DNA of 64,000 bases from Tahibacter soli (lineage in GTDB: Bacteria > Pseudomonadota > Gammaproteobacteria > Xanthomonadales > Rhodanobacteraceae), in the NCBI RefSeq assembly GCF_025717065.2, contig NZ_JAOVZO020000018.1, positions 1,178,001 through 1,242,000 on the forward strand. The letters are read 5' to 3'. Shown here piece after piece: positions 26,625-35,209 of the stretch. Made by a program: the position numbers and the translations under genes. A model generated the notes under the pieces. That model was not told where the DNA came from and ran no database searches. It was given only the letters and a program-made list of their open reading frames with translations. Each line of letters opens with the position of its first letter. The first letter of the stretch is position 1.

Positions 26625-27705
26625 GCGCGACGCTCTCCCGGCCGATCATGTGTCGCGCGATCTTCGCCGCGAACTCGTCGAGGTCGGCCGACGTGGTGTT
26701 CGCGAGCAGCACGACCGTGATGTCCGGTTCGACGACGCGCAACAGCTGCGCCTGCGCGCCCATGATGCTGCCGGGACGCTTGACGACGTGCACGGTCCGG
26801 TCGCCGGCCTTCATGTCGAACGACCACACGCCGTAGCCGTAGTCGTCGAGTCCGGGCTTCGTCATCGCCGCGAGCGATTCGGGCTTGACGAGCTTGCCGC
26901 CGAACAGCGCGTCGGAGAACGCGAGCACGTCGGCCGGCGTCGCGTACATCGCGCCGGACGCGTACCAGTTTTCCGGATACACCGGCAACGCGTTGGCCAT
27001 CGCTTTGAGATCGTCGCGGAAGAAATACGTGTTCGCGAGATCCGGGAGAATCTCGTACTGCCTGAGCACGCCGGTATCGGCGAGCTTGAGCGGCGCGAGG
27101 ATGCGTTCGCGCAGCAGCGTCTCGTACGGCTTGCCCGAAACGCGTTCGAGGATGCGGCCGAGCAGCACGTAGTCGCCGTTGTTGTAGTCGAACGCCTTGC
27201 CGGGTTCGGCCACGAGCGCGCCGCTCACGAATTTCGCGACGAGCTGCTCGGGCGTGTACGGCGTCTGGTAGTTCGGCAGGCCGCTCCTGATCGCCGTTTC
27301 GGCGTCCTTCACCTGGTCGAAGTTCGGCAGGCCCGACGTGTGGTTGAGCAGCTGGTGGATCGTGACCTTGCGCGCGCCGTCGCCGGCATAGTCGGACAGG
27401 TAGTCGGCGATCTTGCCGTCGAGTGCGAGGCGGCCTTCGTCGACGAGCTGCAGTACAAGCACGGCCGTGAACGCCTTCGTGATCGATGCGATCCAGAACT
27501 TCGTACGCGGGCCGTTGGGCACGTGGAACGCGCGGTTCGCTTCGCCGTAGCTGCGCTCGACGAGAACCTTCCCGTCCTTCGCGACGAGCGCGGTGCCGCT
27601 GAAGTCGTGCGCTTTGGCGTACGTGTCGACGAATTCGACCGGCGTCTGCGCCGGTGCGGCCGAGGGAACGAGCAAGGCGAGGGCAAACGCGAACAGACGC
27701 GACAT
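26587..27705 (-). CDS. Exported serine hydrolase of the beta-lactamase family
   Basis: The 372-residue protein has a signal peptide (about 1-19) and one beta-lactamase-fold domain: Ser-x-x-Lys in ASITKAF (about 73-77), Tyr-x-Asn in YNNGDY, and a KRPGSIMG region in place of KTG. It is shorter than the hydrolase at 23034 and lacks its C-terminal repeats, so the two are distant paralogues. Family members include D-aminopeptidases, esterases and EstB-like enzymes; penicillinase activity is not implied. It converges with the LytTR regulator, with a 38-base overlap. The start codon follows GGAGTGCACC. Confidence 0.85.
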   Translation of the reverse strand: MSRLFAFALALLVPSAAPAQTPVEFVDTYAKAHDFSGTALVAKDGKVLVERSYGEANRAFHVPNGPRTKFWIASITKAFTAVLVLQLVDEGRLALDGKIADYLSDYAGDGARKVTIHQLLNHTSGLPNFDQVKDAETAIRSGLPNYQTPYTPEQLVAKFVSGALVAEPGKAFDYNNGDYVLLGRILERVSGKPYETLLRERILAPLKLADTGVLRQYEILPDLANTYFFRDDLKAMANALPVYPENWYASGAMYATPADVLAFSDALFGGKLVKPESLAAMTKPGLDDYGYGVWSFDMKAGDRTVHVVKRPGSIMGAQAQLLRVVEPDITVVLLANTTSADLDEFAAKIARHMIGRESVAPTSRESAAGTRR

Positions 27706-27772
27706 GGTGCACTCCGGGCGGTGGCGGTCGACGGCATCGATACGTCGACCGCGAACCCGGTTGCGGCGCGCG

Positions 27773-28507
27773 CTACGCGGGCTTCCTTCCGACGAAGCGG
27801 TAGTACGGCACGCGCGCGAGCGGCAGGTACGGCACCGATGCGCGACATTCGGCGAGCGTGTGTTCGGGCAGTTGCGCGCGCAGTTCGGCGAGCGGTTCGG
27901 CGCTGAGCTTGACGCCGTCGTGGCCGAACCAGGCCGGCCAGAACCGGCGCGTCAGCGGACCGTGACGCACGAGGCCCGGCGCGGGCCGCGCTTCGGAGAC
28001 GTAGAAGTCGACGACGCCGAGCGTGCCGCCGGGCTTGAGCATCGCGACGGCGTTGCCGATCGCCGCGCGCCATTCCGGAATCATCGTCAGCGCGTACGAC
28101 AGATACACGCAGTCGACCGGCCGCTCGGGCCGCCACGTCGTCGCGTCGGCGAGGCTGACGTGCACGCGTGTGTCGGCCGCGCTGCGTCGGCGCGCCTGCT
28201 CGACCAGCGCGGGACACAGGTCCACCACATCGACGCGCGCGATGCGCGCCATGCGTTCGCCGAAAAATTCCACGTTGCGGCCGGTGCCGCCGCCGAGTTC
28301 GACGACGTGCGCGCCGTCGGGCAGCGGCAGGCTTTCGACGAGTTCGCGCCGGCCCTGCAGCAGGCGCTCGCGAAACGCGTCGTAGTGCGCGGCCTGCGGC
28401 GCGTAGAACGCTTCGAGCCGCTGCGCGTGCGTCAGGTCGCGCGGCATGCCGCGCAGCATCTGCACGAGAATGCCGACGTCGGCGCGCAGCGCGTCAAGCC
28501 GGGGCAT
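27773..28507 (-). CDS. btaB: BtaB-like betaine lipid N-methyltransferase
   Basis: The 244-residue protein is a class I SAM-dependent methyltransferase with motif I VVELGGGTGRNVEFF (about 67-81), the acidic VDVVDLCP strand and the VDFYVS strand. It overlaps the BtaA-like gene by 14 bases on the same strand, so both are made together. In known systems BtaB adds three methyl groups to diacylglyceryl-homoserine, finishing the betaine lipid DGTS, a phosphorus-free replacement for phosphatidylcholine. The assignment rests on the pairing with BtaA plus overall fold; alone it could be any small-molecule methyltransferase. Confidence 0.8.
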   Translation of the reverse strand: MPRLDALRADVGILVQMLRGMPRDLTHAQRLEAFYAPQAAHYDAFRERLLQGRRELVESLPLPDGAHVVELGGGTGRNVEFFGERMARIARVDVVDLCPALVEQARRRSAADTRVHVSLADATTWRPERPVDCVYLSYALTMIPEWRAAIGNAVAMLKPGGTLGVVDFYVSEARPAPGLVRHGPLTRRFWPAWFGHDGVKLSAEPLAELRAQLPEHTLAECRASVPYLPLARVPYYRFVGRKPA

Positions 28508-29687
28508 CGGCGATCACGAAGCCGGCGTAGGTGTGCACGCGGTCGCCGACGTGCAGCGAGCGCGCGAGTTCGTCGCGGAACGCGAGCACTTCGCGCAGCG
28601 GGCGGCGCTCGGGGCCGACGCGCAGCGTATCGAGAAACGCGGGATTCTCGTGCGCGCTGCGCAGGAGGATGCGCGCCTGCGGCGCCGCGCGCTCGAGGAT
28701 CGCTTCCCATTCCTCGGCGAGCGCTTCGGGGTAGTAGCTCGACATCCAGTCCATGTGGTCGAGCAGCACGAAGCGCGAGATCGCGCCGTCGTGGCCGCGC
28801 AGGAACTCGGTCACGGTGGTGGTATGCGGCTCGATCGCGTCGACGCGACCGCTCTTCAGGAGTTCGAAATTGGCTTGTTTCAAATATTCCGGACAGCAGT
28901 CGCGGCGATAGCGGCCGGCGACGTAGACGTGCCAGAAATAGTTGTCGGCGACCGGCAGCTGGCGGAACACGTACTGCACCGATTCGCGGATGAAGCCCGA
29001 CACGCCGCCGGCGTGCTGCGCCTCGACGAGCTTGCGCTGCGGATACGGCACGCCGAGAAGGCTCATCACGAACTGCTGCGACAGCACCCAGTTGACGGCG
29101 CGGTTCCACATCAGCGGCGCGACGCGATCGTCGTAGATCACGCGCTGCTCGTCGATGTCGCGCGACTGGAACAGCGCGGTCAGCGCGTGCTTGAGCTTCG
29201 GGCGCATTTTGAAGTACGCGCGGCAGCTGCGCGCGACGATGCCCGAGAGGCCGTGGAAATAGAAACTCGCGTTGGCGCTGGCGAACCAGGTCCAGTGCTT
29301 GTCCCACCAGGCGCGCGCGAATTCGTCGAGTTCGCCGCGCAGCGCGTCGTGGTAGATCTCGCGAAAGCGCGGGTGATAGCCCTCGCCGAACACCGCGAAG
29401 TAGTCGTCGAACGCGAGCTTGCGGATGCCGGCGATCTTGAGCTGCAGCAGCGCCGTCTGGCGCGGGTTGGCGTCGACCGCGTAGACGCGGCGCGGCCCCT
29501 GGATCGCGTAGTCGAGCGCGTTGCAGCCGGCGCTGGTGATGACGAGCACGGTGTCGTCGGCGCCGAGCGCGAGCGCCTGGCGGTCTACCGCGGGATCTTC
29601 CCAGCACGCGTTGTAGACGAGGTTGCGCGAATAGATCGCGTTGAACAGACGGTGATCCAGTTTGTCGCGCAGGTTCGGCTTGGACAT
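28494..29687 (-). CDS. btaA: BtaA-like diacylglycerol 3-amino-3-carboxypropyltransferase (DUF3419)
   Basis: This 397-residue protein matches the DUF3419/BtaA family: N-terminal RNLVYNACWEDPAVDRQAL, the SAM-binding strand VLVITSAGCNALDYA, AVDANPRQTALL, and the C-terminal DHMDWM. BtaA moves the 3-amino-3-carboxypropyl group of SAM to diacylglycerol to give diacylglyceryl-homoserine. It is the committed enzyme and family defining. It acts at the inner membrane. It is upstream of and overlaps the BtaB-like gene. The intergenic space before it (29688-29895) is shared with the divergent CHAD gene. In other bacteria such genes are induced by phosphate limitation; no Pho box was identified here by eye. 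Confidence 0.85.
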   Translation of the reverse strand: MSKPNLRDKLDHRLFNAIYSRNLVYNACWEDPAVDRQALALGADDTVLVITSAGCNALDYAIQGPRRVYAVDANPRQTALLQLKIAGIRKLAFDDYFAVFGEGYHPRFREIYHDALRGELDEFARAWWDKHWTWFASANASFYFHGLSGIVARSCRAYFKMRPKLKHALTALFQSRDIDEQRVIYDDRVAPLMWNRAVNWVLSQQFVMSLLGVPYPQRKLVEAQHAGGVSGFIRESVQYVFRQLPVADNYFWHVYVAGRYRRDCCPEYLKQANFELLKSGRVDAIEPHTTTVTEFLRGHDGAISRFVLLDHMDWMSSYYPEALAEEWEAILERAAPQARILLRSAHENPAFLDTLRVGPERRPLREVLAFRDELARSLHVGDRVHTYAGFVIADAPA

Positions 29688-29895
29688 CGTAGTCGGCGGC
29701 TTGGCATAGGCTCGTGGCAGCGTAGGCGCCGTTCATGACGCGCCGGTGACGGCCGCGCCGGCGGCGCCTGGAAACGCGTGCCGCATTGGCGTAGCCTCGA
29801 AAGGTTGCCGTCGGACCCCTGACCGGATCGGCCTGTGAAAAAAGTCAAACGGTGCAACACCCGGACCGCTCGGCGCCGCGCTGCAAGCCGTCGCA

Positions 29896-30663
29896 ATGAG
29901 CGAGCTGGCGACGATCGACGCCGCGCTGTCGCGTAGCCGCGCACGGCATCGCGGCGTGCACGAGGCGCGCAAGGCGATACGCCGGCTGCGTGCGCTGCTC
30001 GCGCTCGGCGACGATGCGTTCGGCGATGCCGGCGAAGCCCTCGACGCGACGCTGTCGCGCATCGGCAAGAGTCTTTCGACGCTGCGCGACGCGCAGGTCG
30101 TCGTCGACACCGCGCGACGCATCGGCAGGCGGGCCGACCAGGCGAGCCGCCGCGACGTCTGGCTGCGCCTGCGTGCCGCGCTGAGCGAGCGGCGCGCGCA
30201 GATGCTCGCGCGTGCGGTCGCGGCCGATCCGCAGTTCGAACGGCGGCGGCGGCGCGTGCAGGCGCTGCGCACGGCGCTGGCGACGCTGCCGTGGCGCCGG
30301 CTCGACCGGCGGGCCGTGGCCGCGGCGCTGACGCGACAGGCGCGGCGCAGCGACAAGGCGCAGCGCCGCGCGCAGGCGCATCGCGGCGCGCACGAGCGGC
30401 ACCGCTGGCGCCGGCGGTTGCGGCGGCTGCGCATGCAGATGGACCTGCTGAAATCGCTCGCGCAACGCGAGCCGTCGCTGCCGCCCGCCGTCGACGCCTA
30501 CAAGGCCGCGCGGCGCGACATCGCGCCGCCGAAGCGGCTCGGAAAGCAGGCCGACGCGCTCGGGCGAGGGCAGGACGAGGAAATCCTGCGCCGCGCGGTG
30601 CGCGCGCTCGCGCCGGGCGCGTTGCGCGACGAGGGGCTCAAGGCGTTGCGCAAGGTAGCGTAG
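29896..30663 (+). CDS. CHAD-domain protein
   Basis: The 255-residue protein consists of one CHAD domain: the first helix carries the conserved histidine and basic run HEARKAIRRLRALL (about 22-35), and further helices are rich in Arg and Lys (RRRRVQALRTALA, RRLRRLRMQM). CHAD domains are all-helical, bind inorganic polyphosphate through these basic surfaces, and often localise to polyphosphate granules. No CYTH triphosphatase domain is attached or adjacent. The gene is divergent from btaA; both would fit a phosphate-related setting, but that is inference. A small minus-strand gene overlaps its 3' end. Confidence 0.82.
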   Translation: MSELATIDAALSRSRARHRGVHEARKAIRRLRALLALGDDAFGDAGEALDATLSRIGKSLSTLRDAQVVVDTARRIGRRADQASRRDVWLRLRAALSERRAQMLARAVAADPQFERRRRRVQALRTALATLPWRRLDRRAVAAALTRQARRSDKAQRRAQAHRGAHERHRWRRRLRRLRMQMDLLKSLAQREPSLPPAVDAYKAARRDIAPPKRLGKQADALGRGQDEEILRRAVRALAPGALRDEGLKALRKVA

Positions 30664-30863
30664 GGTGCTCGATAGGCGAATCGCAGTGCGCTGACGAAGT
30701 CGCCGTTCGCATCGCAGGCATGCAGAAACAGGAACGCTTCGATATCGCGCAGCGGGCGGCTCGGCGGCATGCGCATCGTCGGCGTGGCGCGCGCCAGCGT
30801 CACGCGCCAGTCGTGGTACAGAGGCCGAGCCGCGTCACCGGGAATCGCGTCGTGCAAAGTCAT
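30498..30863 (-). CDS. Small hypothetical protein overlapping the CHAD gene
   Basis: A reading frame of 121 codons starts with ATG preceded by a strong ribosome site (GGGAGGCACTCA). Its first 66 residues lie outside any other gene and have ordinary codon use (for example LYHDWRVTLARA, DIEAFLFLHACDANGDF). The remaining 55 residues are antisense to the CHAD gene and look like shadow sequence, rich in Ser, Arg and Pro. It may be a real short gene with an overlapping tail, or a truncated gene whose 3' end was lost. I do not recognise the family. Confidence 0.42.
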   Translation of the reverse strand: MTLHDAIPGDAARPLYHDWRVTLARATPTMRMPPSRPLRDIEAFLFLHACDANGDFVSALRFAYRAPYATLRNALSPSSRNAPGASARTARRRISSSCPRPSASACFPSRFGGAMSRRAAL

Positions 30864-30988
30864 TGAGTGCCTCCCTGGCGCAATCCGGTTGCGTGGTTTT
30901 CAAGATGTCGCCACTGCGACACTCGGTCGCATGCGCGGCGGCAAAACGAACTTCTACCCTTCGCGCATCTTTGCAGGATGCGCCCCTC

Positions 30989-33274
30989 ATGAACCGTCGT
31001 TCGACCGCCACGTTCGCCCTCGTCACGCTGCTGCCGGTCGCGGCGACGGCCGCCGACGCCGACACCGCCACGCGCCTGGACACCGTCGACGTGCGCGGCC
31101 TGCAGCCCACGTCGCTGCCGACGCAGATTCCGACGACGACCGAAGGCATCACCGCCGTCGAGATCGACGAGCGCATCAACGCGACCGACAGCGAAGACGC
31201 CCTGAAATACTTCCCGAGCCTGCTCGTGCGCAAGCGCTACATCGGCGACTACGATCACGCCGTGCTCGCCACGCGCGCTTCGGGCACCGGCAACAGCGCG
31301 CGGTCGCTCGTGTTCGCCGACGGCATACAGATCTCGAACCTGCTCGGCAACGGCGCGACGTTCACGCCGCGCTGGGGGCTCGTGACGCCCGAGGAAATCG
31401 AACGCGTCGACGTATTGTACGGTCCGTTCTCGGCCGCGTACGCCGGCAATTCGGTCGGCGCGGTCGTCGACTACGTCACGCGCATGCCGCAGGCGTTCGA
31501 AGCGCACGTCAAGGCCGGCTGGTATTCGCAGAATTATTCGCTGTACCGCACCGACGACACGTTCGACGCGTGGCACACGAGCGCGTCGATCGGGGACAGG
31601 CAAGGCCGCTTCGCGTGGTGGCTCAATCTCAGCCGCCTCGACAGCGAAAGCCAGCCGATCGGATTCGCCAATCGGCTCGTCAGCGCCGGCACGCCCGTAA
31701 CCGGAGCACCCGGTGCCGCGGGCACGCCGGTCGACGGCGCCGTGGCCGGCCGCAATCCGCGCGAGCAGCCGTGGTGGCTGTTCGGCGCGACGAGCCAGAC
31801 GAACACGGTGCAAGACCACGCCAAGATCAAGCTGGCCTACGACGTCGCCGACGACCTGCGCGCGAGCGTCGTCGCGGCGCAGTGGGAAAACGACGTGTTC
31901 CGCGATTCGCAGAGCTTCATCGAAGACGCCGCCGGCAATCCGGTCTACGCCGGCAACGTCGTCGTCGGCGCCGATCGCTACACGCTAGCGCCGACCGACA
32001 TCTCGCTGCAGCGCGCCGACCTTCGGCATCGCATGATCGGCGCGACGCTCAAGCGCGCGAGCGGCGGCACGTTCGACTACACGCTGAGCGCGAGCCGGTA
32101 CGACTACGCGCGCGATCTCGTGCGTTCGCCGACGGTCGCGCGACCGCTCGCCGACGCCGGCGGCGCCGGCCGCATCGCGAACGGCGACGGCACGGGCTGG
32201 GACGCCGTGTGGTTCGCCGCGACGTGGCGGCCAAACGCCGCGCACGTCGTCGACGCCGGCGTGCAGCGCGACGCGTACGCGCTGCGCACGGCGGTGTCGA
32301 CCACGAGCGACTGGATACGCGGTCGCGCCGAGGCGCCGTTCTCGGCGTTTCGCGGCGACACCGATCTCACGAGTTTCTACGCGCAGGACACGTGGCGCAT
32401 GGACGCGCGCTGGACCGCGACGCTCGGCGTGCGCTACGAGGATTGGTCGGCGCACGACGGGGCACTCGCCGACGCGTCGCGCACGCTGCGCTTCGCGCGT
32501 CGCGACGAAACCGACGCGTCGCCGAAGGCGGCGCTGGCCTGGGCGGTCGCCGACGACTGGACGGTGAAGGCGTCGCTCGGCCGCTCGGTGCGCTATCCGA
32601 CAGTCAGCGAGCTGTTTCAGGGCTCGATCTCCGCCGACGCGATCGTCAACAACGATCCGAACCTCAAACCCGAGCGCGCGTGGACGGCCGAGCTGTCGAG
32701 CGTGCACGAACTCGAACGCGGCAGCCTGCGCGCGACGGTGTTCGCCGAGCGCACGCGCGATGCGCTGTACTCGCAGACGAACGTCACGGTCACGCCGACG
32801 GTGACGAACATCCAGAACGTCGATCGCATCGAGACGCGCGGCCTCGAACTCGCGTACGCCGCGCAGGGCGTCGGCGTCGAGGGGCTGGATCTGCTCGGCA
32901 GCGTCACGTTCGCCGATTCGATCATCCGCGAGAACGCGAACTTTCCGGCGAGCGTCGGGAAGTGGCAGCCGCGCGTGCCGCGCTGGCGCGCCAACCTCGT
33001 CGGCACGTATCGGGCGGGCGCGCACTGGACGTATACGCTCGCGGCGCGCTACAGCGGCAAGCAGTTCAACACGCTCGACAACGCCGATCCGAACGGCGCG
33101 TCGTACACCGGCGTCAGCGATTTCTTCGTCGTCGACGCACGTGCGCGCTTCGCGCTCGACGAGCGCTGGAGCGGGTCGGTCGGCGTCGATAATCTGAACA
33201 ATCGCGAATACTGGAATTTTCATCCGTATCCGCAGCGCACGTGGAGCGTCGAGGTGCGGTACGACTATCGCTGA
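30989..33274 (+). CDS. TonB-dependent outer-membrane receptor
   Basis: This 761-residue protein has a signal peptide (1-21), a plug domain (about 40-160, with LKYFPSLLVRKR, TRASGTGNSARSLVFADGIQI and the ERVDVLYGPFSAAYAGNSVGAVV motif) and a 22-strand-type barrel ending in YWNFHPYPQRTWSVEVRY. The C-terminal VDNLNNREYWNFHPYP element is typical of siderophore or metal receptors. It should import a scarce ligand using TonB energy. No TonB, ExbB or siderophore gene is nearby, so the ligand is not predictable. The start is the ATG beginning the signal peptide, with AGGAT upstream. It is divergent from the small gene at 30498-30863. Confidence 0.9.
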   Translation: MNRRSTATFALVTLLPVAATAADADTATRLDTVDVRGLQPTSLPTQIPTTTEGITAVEIDERINATDSEDALKYFPSLLVRKRYIGDYDHAVLATRASGTGNSARSLVFADGIQISNLLGNGATFTPRWGLVTPEEIERVDVLYGPFSAAYAGNSVGAVVDYVTRMPQAFEAHVKAGWYSQNYSLYRTDDTFDAWHTSASIGDRQGRFAWWLNLSRLDSESQPIGFANRLVSAGTPVTGAPGAAGTPVDGAVAGRNPREQPWWLFGATSQTNTVQDHAKIKLAYDVADDLRASVVAAQWENDVFRDSQSFIEDAAGNPVYAGNVVVGADRYTLAPTDISLQRADLRHRMIGATLKRASGGTFDYTLSASRYDYARDLVRSPTVARPLADAGGAGRIANGDGTGWDAVWFAATWRPNAAHVVDAGVQRDAYALRTAVSTTSDWIRGRAEAPFSAFRGDTDLTSFYAQDTWRMDARWTATLGVRYEDWSAHDGALADASRTLRFARRDETDASPKAALAWAVADDWTVKASLGRSVRYPTVSELFQGSISADAIVNNDPNLKPERAWTAELSSVHELERGSLRATVFAERTRDALYSQTNVTVTPTVTNIQNVDRIETRGLELAYAAQGVGVEGLDLLGSVTFADSIIRENANFPASVGKWQPRVPRWRANLVGTYRAGAHWTYTLAARYSGKQFNTLDNADPNGASYTGVSDFFVVDARARFALDERWSGSVGVDNLNNREYWNFHPYPQRTWSVEVRYDYR

Positions 33275-33281
33275 GCCGGTT

Positions 33282-34415
33282 TTGTCGTCTAAGCTCGTCG
33301 CTTTGCCAATCGCTTCCGAAACGCCCGTGTTCGACCTCGACGCTCTCGCGCACCATCGCCGCGCCCACGTGCTGCTCGAAGCCGTGGCGGGCAGCCGCGC
33401 GTACGGCACGGCGAACGCCGACAGCGATGAGGACGTGCGCGGCGTGTTCGCGGTGCCGGCGCACGCGTACCTCGCGCTCGCCGCGCCGCCGAACCAGGTC
33501 GCGGACGAACGCAACAACGTCGTCTACTACAGCCTGCGCCGCACGATCGAACTCCTGGCCGCGGCGAACCCGAATATTCTGGAACTGGTGTATCTGCCCG
33601 ACGACTGCGTGCGCGTCTGCACGCCGCAGATGCATGCGCTGATCGCGGCGCGCGCGTCGTTCGTCACGCGCGAGTGCGCAGCGAGCCACGTCGGCTACGC
33701 GTTTTCGCAGATCAAGAAGGCGCGCGGGCAGAACAAGTGGATCAACCAGCCGCAGCCGCGGCAGGCGCCGGCGAAGGAAGCGTTCTGCCATGTGATTCCG
33801 GCGCGCGCCGACGGCGCGCCGATGCGTCCGCGCGCGCTCGCCGATCTGGGCTGGAACCTCGCCGAGTTTCACGCCGCGCGGCTCGAACACGCGCGCGAGA
33901 TGTTCCGGCTGTACCACTATGGGGATGCCGCGCGCGGCGTGTTCCGCAACGAGACGCTCGCCCTCGAATCGATACCCGAGGCCGACGAGACGGCGCGTTA
34001 CGCGGGCCTCCTGATCTTTCGAGAACAGGCGTGGCGGCAGGCGTGCGACGATCACCGCAACTATTGGACCTGGCGCGCCGAGCGCAACGAAGCGCGCTGG
34101 CGGCAGCAGGAGTGCGGCGAGATCGACTACGACGCCAAGAACCTGATGCACACGGTGCGTCTGCTGCTGTCCGGACGTTCGATCCTCGAACGCGGCGAAC
34201 CGATCGTGCGCTTCGCCGGCGACGCGCTGGAGACGCTGCTCGACATCCGCGCGGGCCGCTACGCGTACAAAGACGTCATGGAACTCGCGCAGGGGATCGC
34301 GGCCGACTGCGAAACGCTCAAGGCGACCGCCGATCTGCCGGAGCGCTGCGACGTCGCGCGGGCCGACCGCCTGCTGCTCGACCTCACCAATGCCTGGGAA
34401 ACGCGATGCGCGTAG
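33282..34415 (+). CDS. DNA-polymerase-beta-superfamily nucleotidyltransferase (RlaP/YcgL type)
   Basis: The 377-residue protein has the minimal nucleotidyltransferase signature: GSRAYGTANADSDEDVRGVF (about 39-58), with the G-S motif and two metal-binding Asp residues. A helical half follows (AGLLIFREQAWRQACDDHRNYW, YDAKNLMHTVRLL). This is the PF10127 family, which includes phage RNA-ligase-associated proteins. It should transfer a nucleotide to an unknown acceptor. There is no clean ATG; TTG at 33282 is used, but TTG at 33303 or GTG at 33328 is possible. It begins 7 bases after the TonB-receptor stop and overlaps the next gene, a paralogue, by 10 bases. Confidence 0.82.
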   Translation: MSSKLVALPIASETPVFDLDALAHHRRAHVLLEAVAGSRAYGTANADSDEDVRGVFAVPAHAYLALAAPPNQVADERNNVVYYSLRRTIELLAAANPNILELVYLPDDCVRVCTPQMHALIAARASFVTRECAASHVGYAFSQIKKARGQNKWINQPQPRQAPAKEAFCHVIPARADGAPMRPRALADLGWNLAEFHAARLEHAREMFRLYHYGDAARGVFRNETLALESIPEADETARYAGLLIFREQAWRQACDDHRNYWTWRAERNEARWRQQECGEIDYDAKNLMHTVRLLLSGRSILERGEPIVRFAGDALETLLDIRAGRYAYKDVMELAQGIAADCETLKATADLPERCDVARADRLLLDLTNAWETRCA

Positions 34416-35209
34416 AAGCACCGATCGAAGAGGCCATCGGCGAGGCGCTCGCCGATGTCGAAGCGCGCCACGGCGTGCGCGTGCTGTTCGCCGCCGAGTC
34501 GGGCAGCCGCGCGTGGGGCTTCGCTTCGCCGGACAGCGACTACGACGTGCGCTTCGTGTATGCGCATGCGCTGGAAAAGTATCTGGCGATCGACGATCCG
34601 CCCGGCGTCATCGAAGCGATGCTGCCGCGCGACATCGACCTTGCGGGCTGGGAGCTGCGCAAGACGCTGCGTCTGATGGCGGGCGGCAACGCGACGCCGT
34701 TCGAATGGCTCGATTCGCCGATCGTGTATCGGCAGGATGCCGCGTTCGTCGCGCGTCTGCGCGCGCTCGCACCGGCGCTGTTCCGGCCGGCCAAGGCGCT
34801 GTTCCACTATCTCGGCACCGCGCGTTCGACCTGGCGCGACCATCTGTGCGCGCCCGAGGTTCGCCTGAAGAAAGTGTTCTACGCGCTGCGGCCGCTGCTG
34901 GCCTGCCGCTGGATCGAACAGACGCGCATGGCCCCGCCGACGCCGTTCGCGCGGCTCGTCGAAGCGCCGTGGGTGAGCGAAGCGGAGCGCACGATGATCG
35001 CCGCGCTGCACGCGGCCAAGACGGCGGCGAACGAGGCCGACCGCGCGCCGCTGCCGCCCGACGTTGCCGAGTGGCTGGCTGAGCAGCTGGCGCATTACGA
35101 ACGCATCGGACCGACGCTCGCGACGCGCGGCGACACGGATGCCGCACCGCTCGATCGTCTGCTGAGCGAAACGATTCAGCGGTCGTCGTCGGCCTCGGCA
35201 ACGGCATAG
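34406..35209 (+). CDS. Second DNA-polymerase-beta-superfamily nucleotidyltransferase
   Basis: This 267-residue protein carries the same motif as its neighbour (ESGSRAWGFASPDSDYDVRFVY, about 31-52), with Gly-Ser and the D-x-D pair intact. It has the short helical tail of the PF10127 family (FHYLGTARSTWRDHL, KKVFYALRPLLACRWIE). It is a smaller paralogue and overlaps the first gene by 10 bases, so the two are co-translated. The two enzymes may act in sequence or as a heteromer. Nearby genes give no substrate. Its 3' end overlaps the converging GGDEF gene by 34 bases. Confidence 0.84.
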   Translation: MRVEAPIEEAIGEALADVEARHGVRVLFAAESGSRAWGFASPDSDYDVRFVYAHALEKYLAIDDPPGVIEAMLPRDIDLAGWELRKTLRLMAGGNATPFEWLDSPIVYRQDAAFVARLRALAPALFRPAKALFHYLGTARSTWRDHLCAPEVRLKKVFYALRPLLACRWIEQTRMAPPTPFARLVEAPWVSEAERTMIAALHAAKTAANEADRAPLPPDVAEWLAEQLAHYERIGPTLATRGDTDAAPLDRLLSETIQRSSSASATA

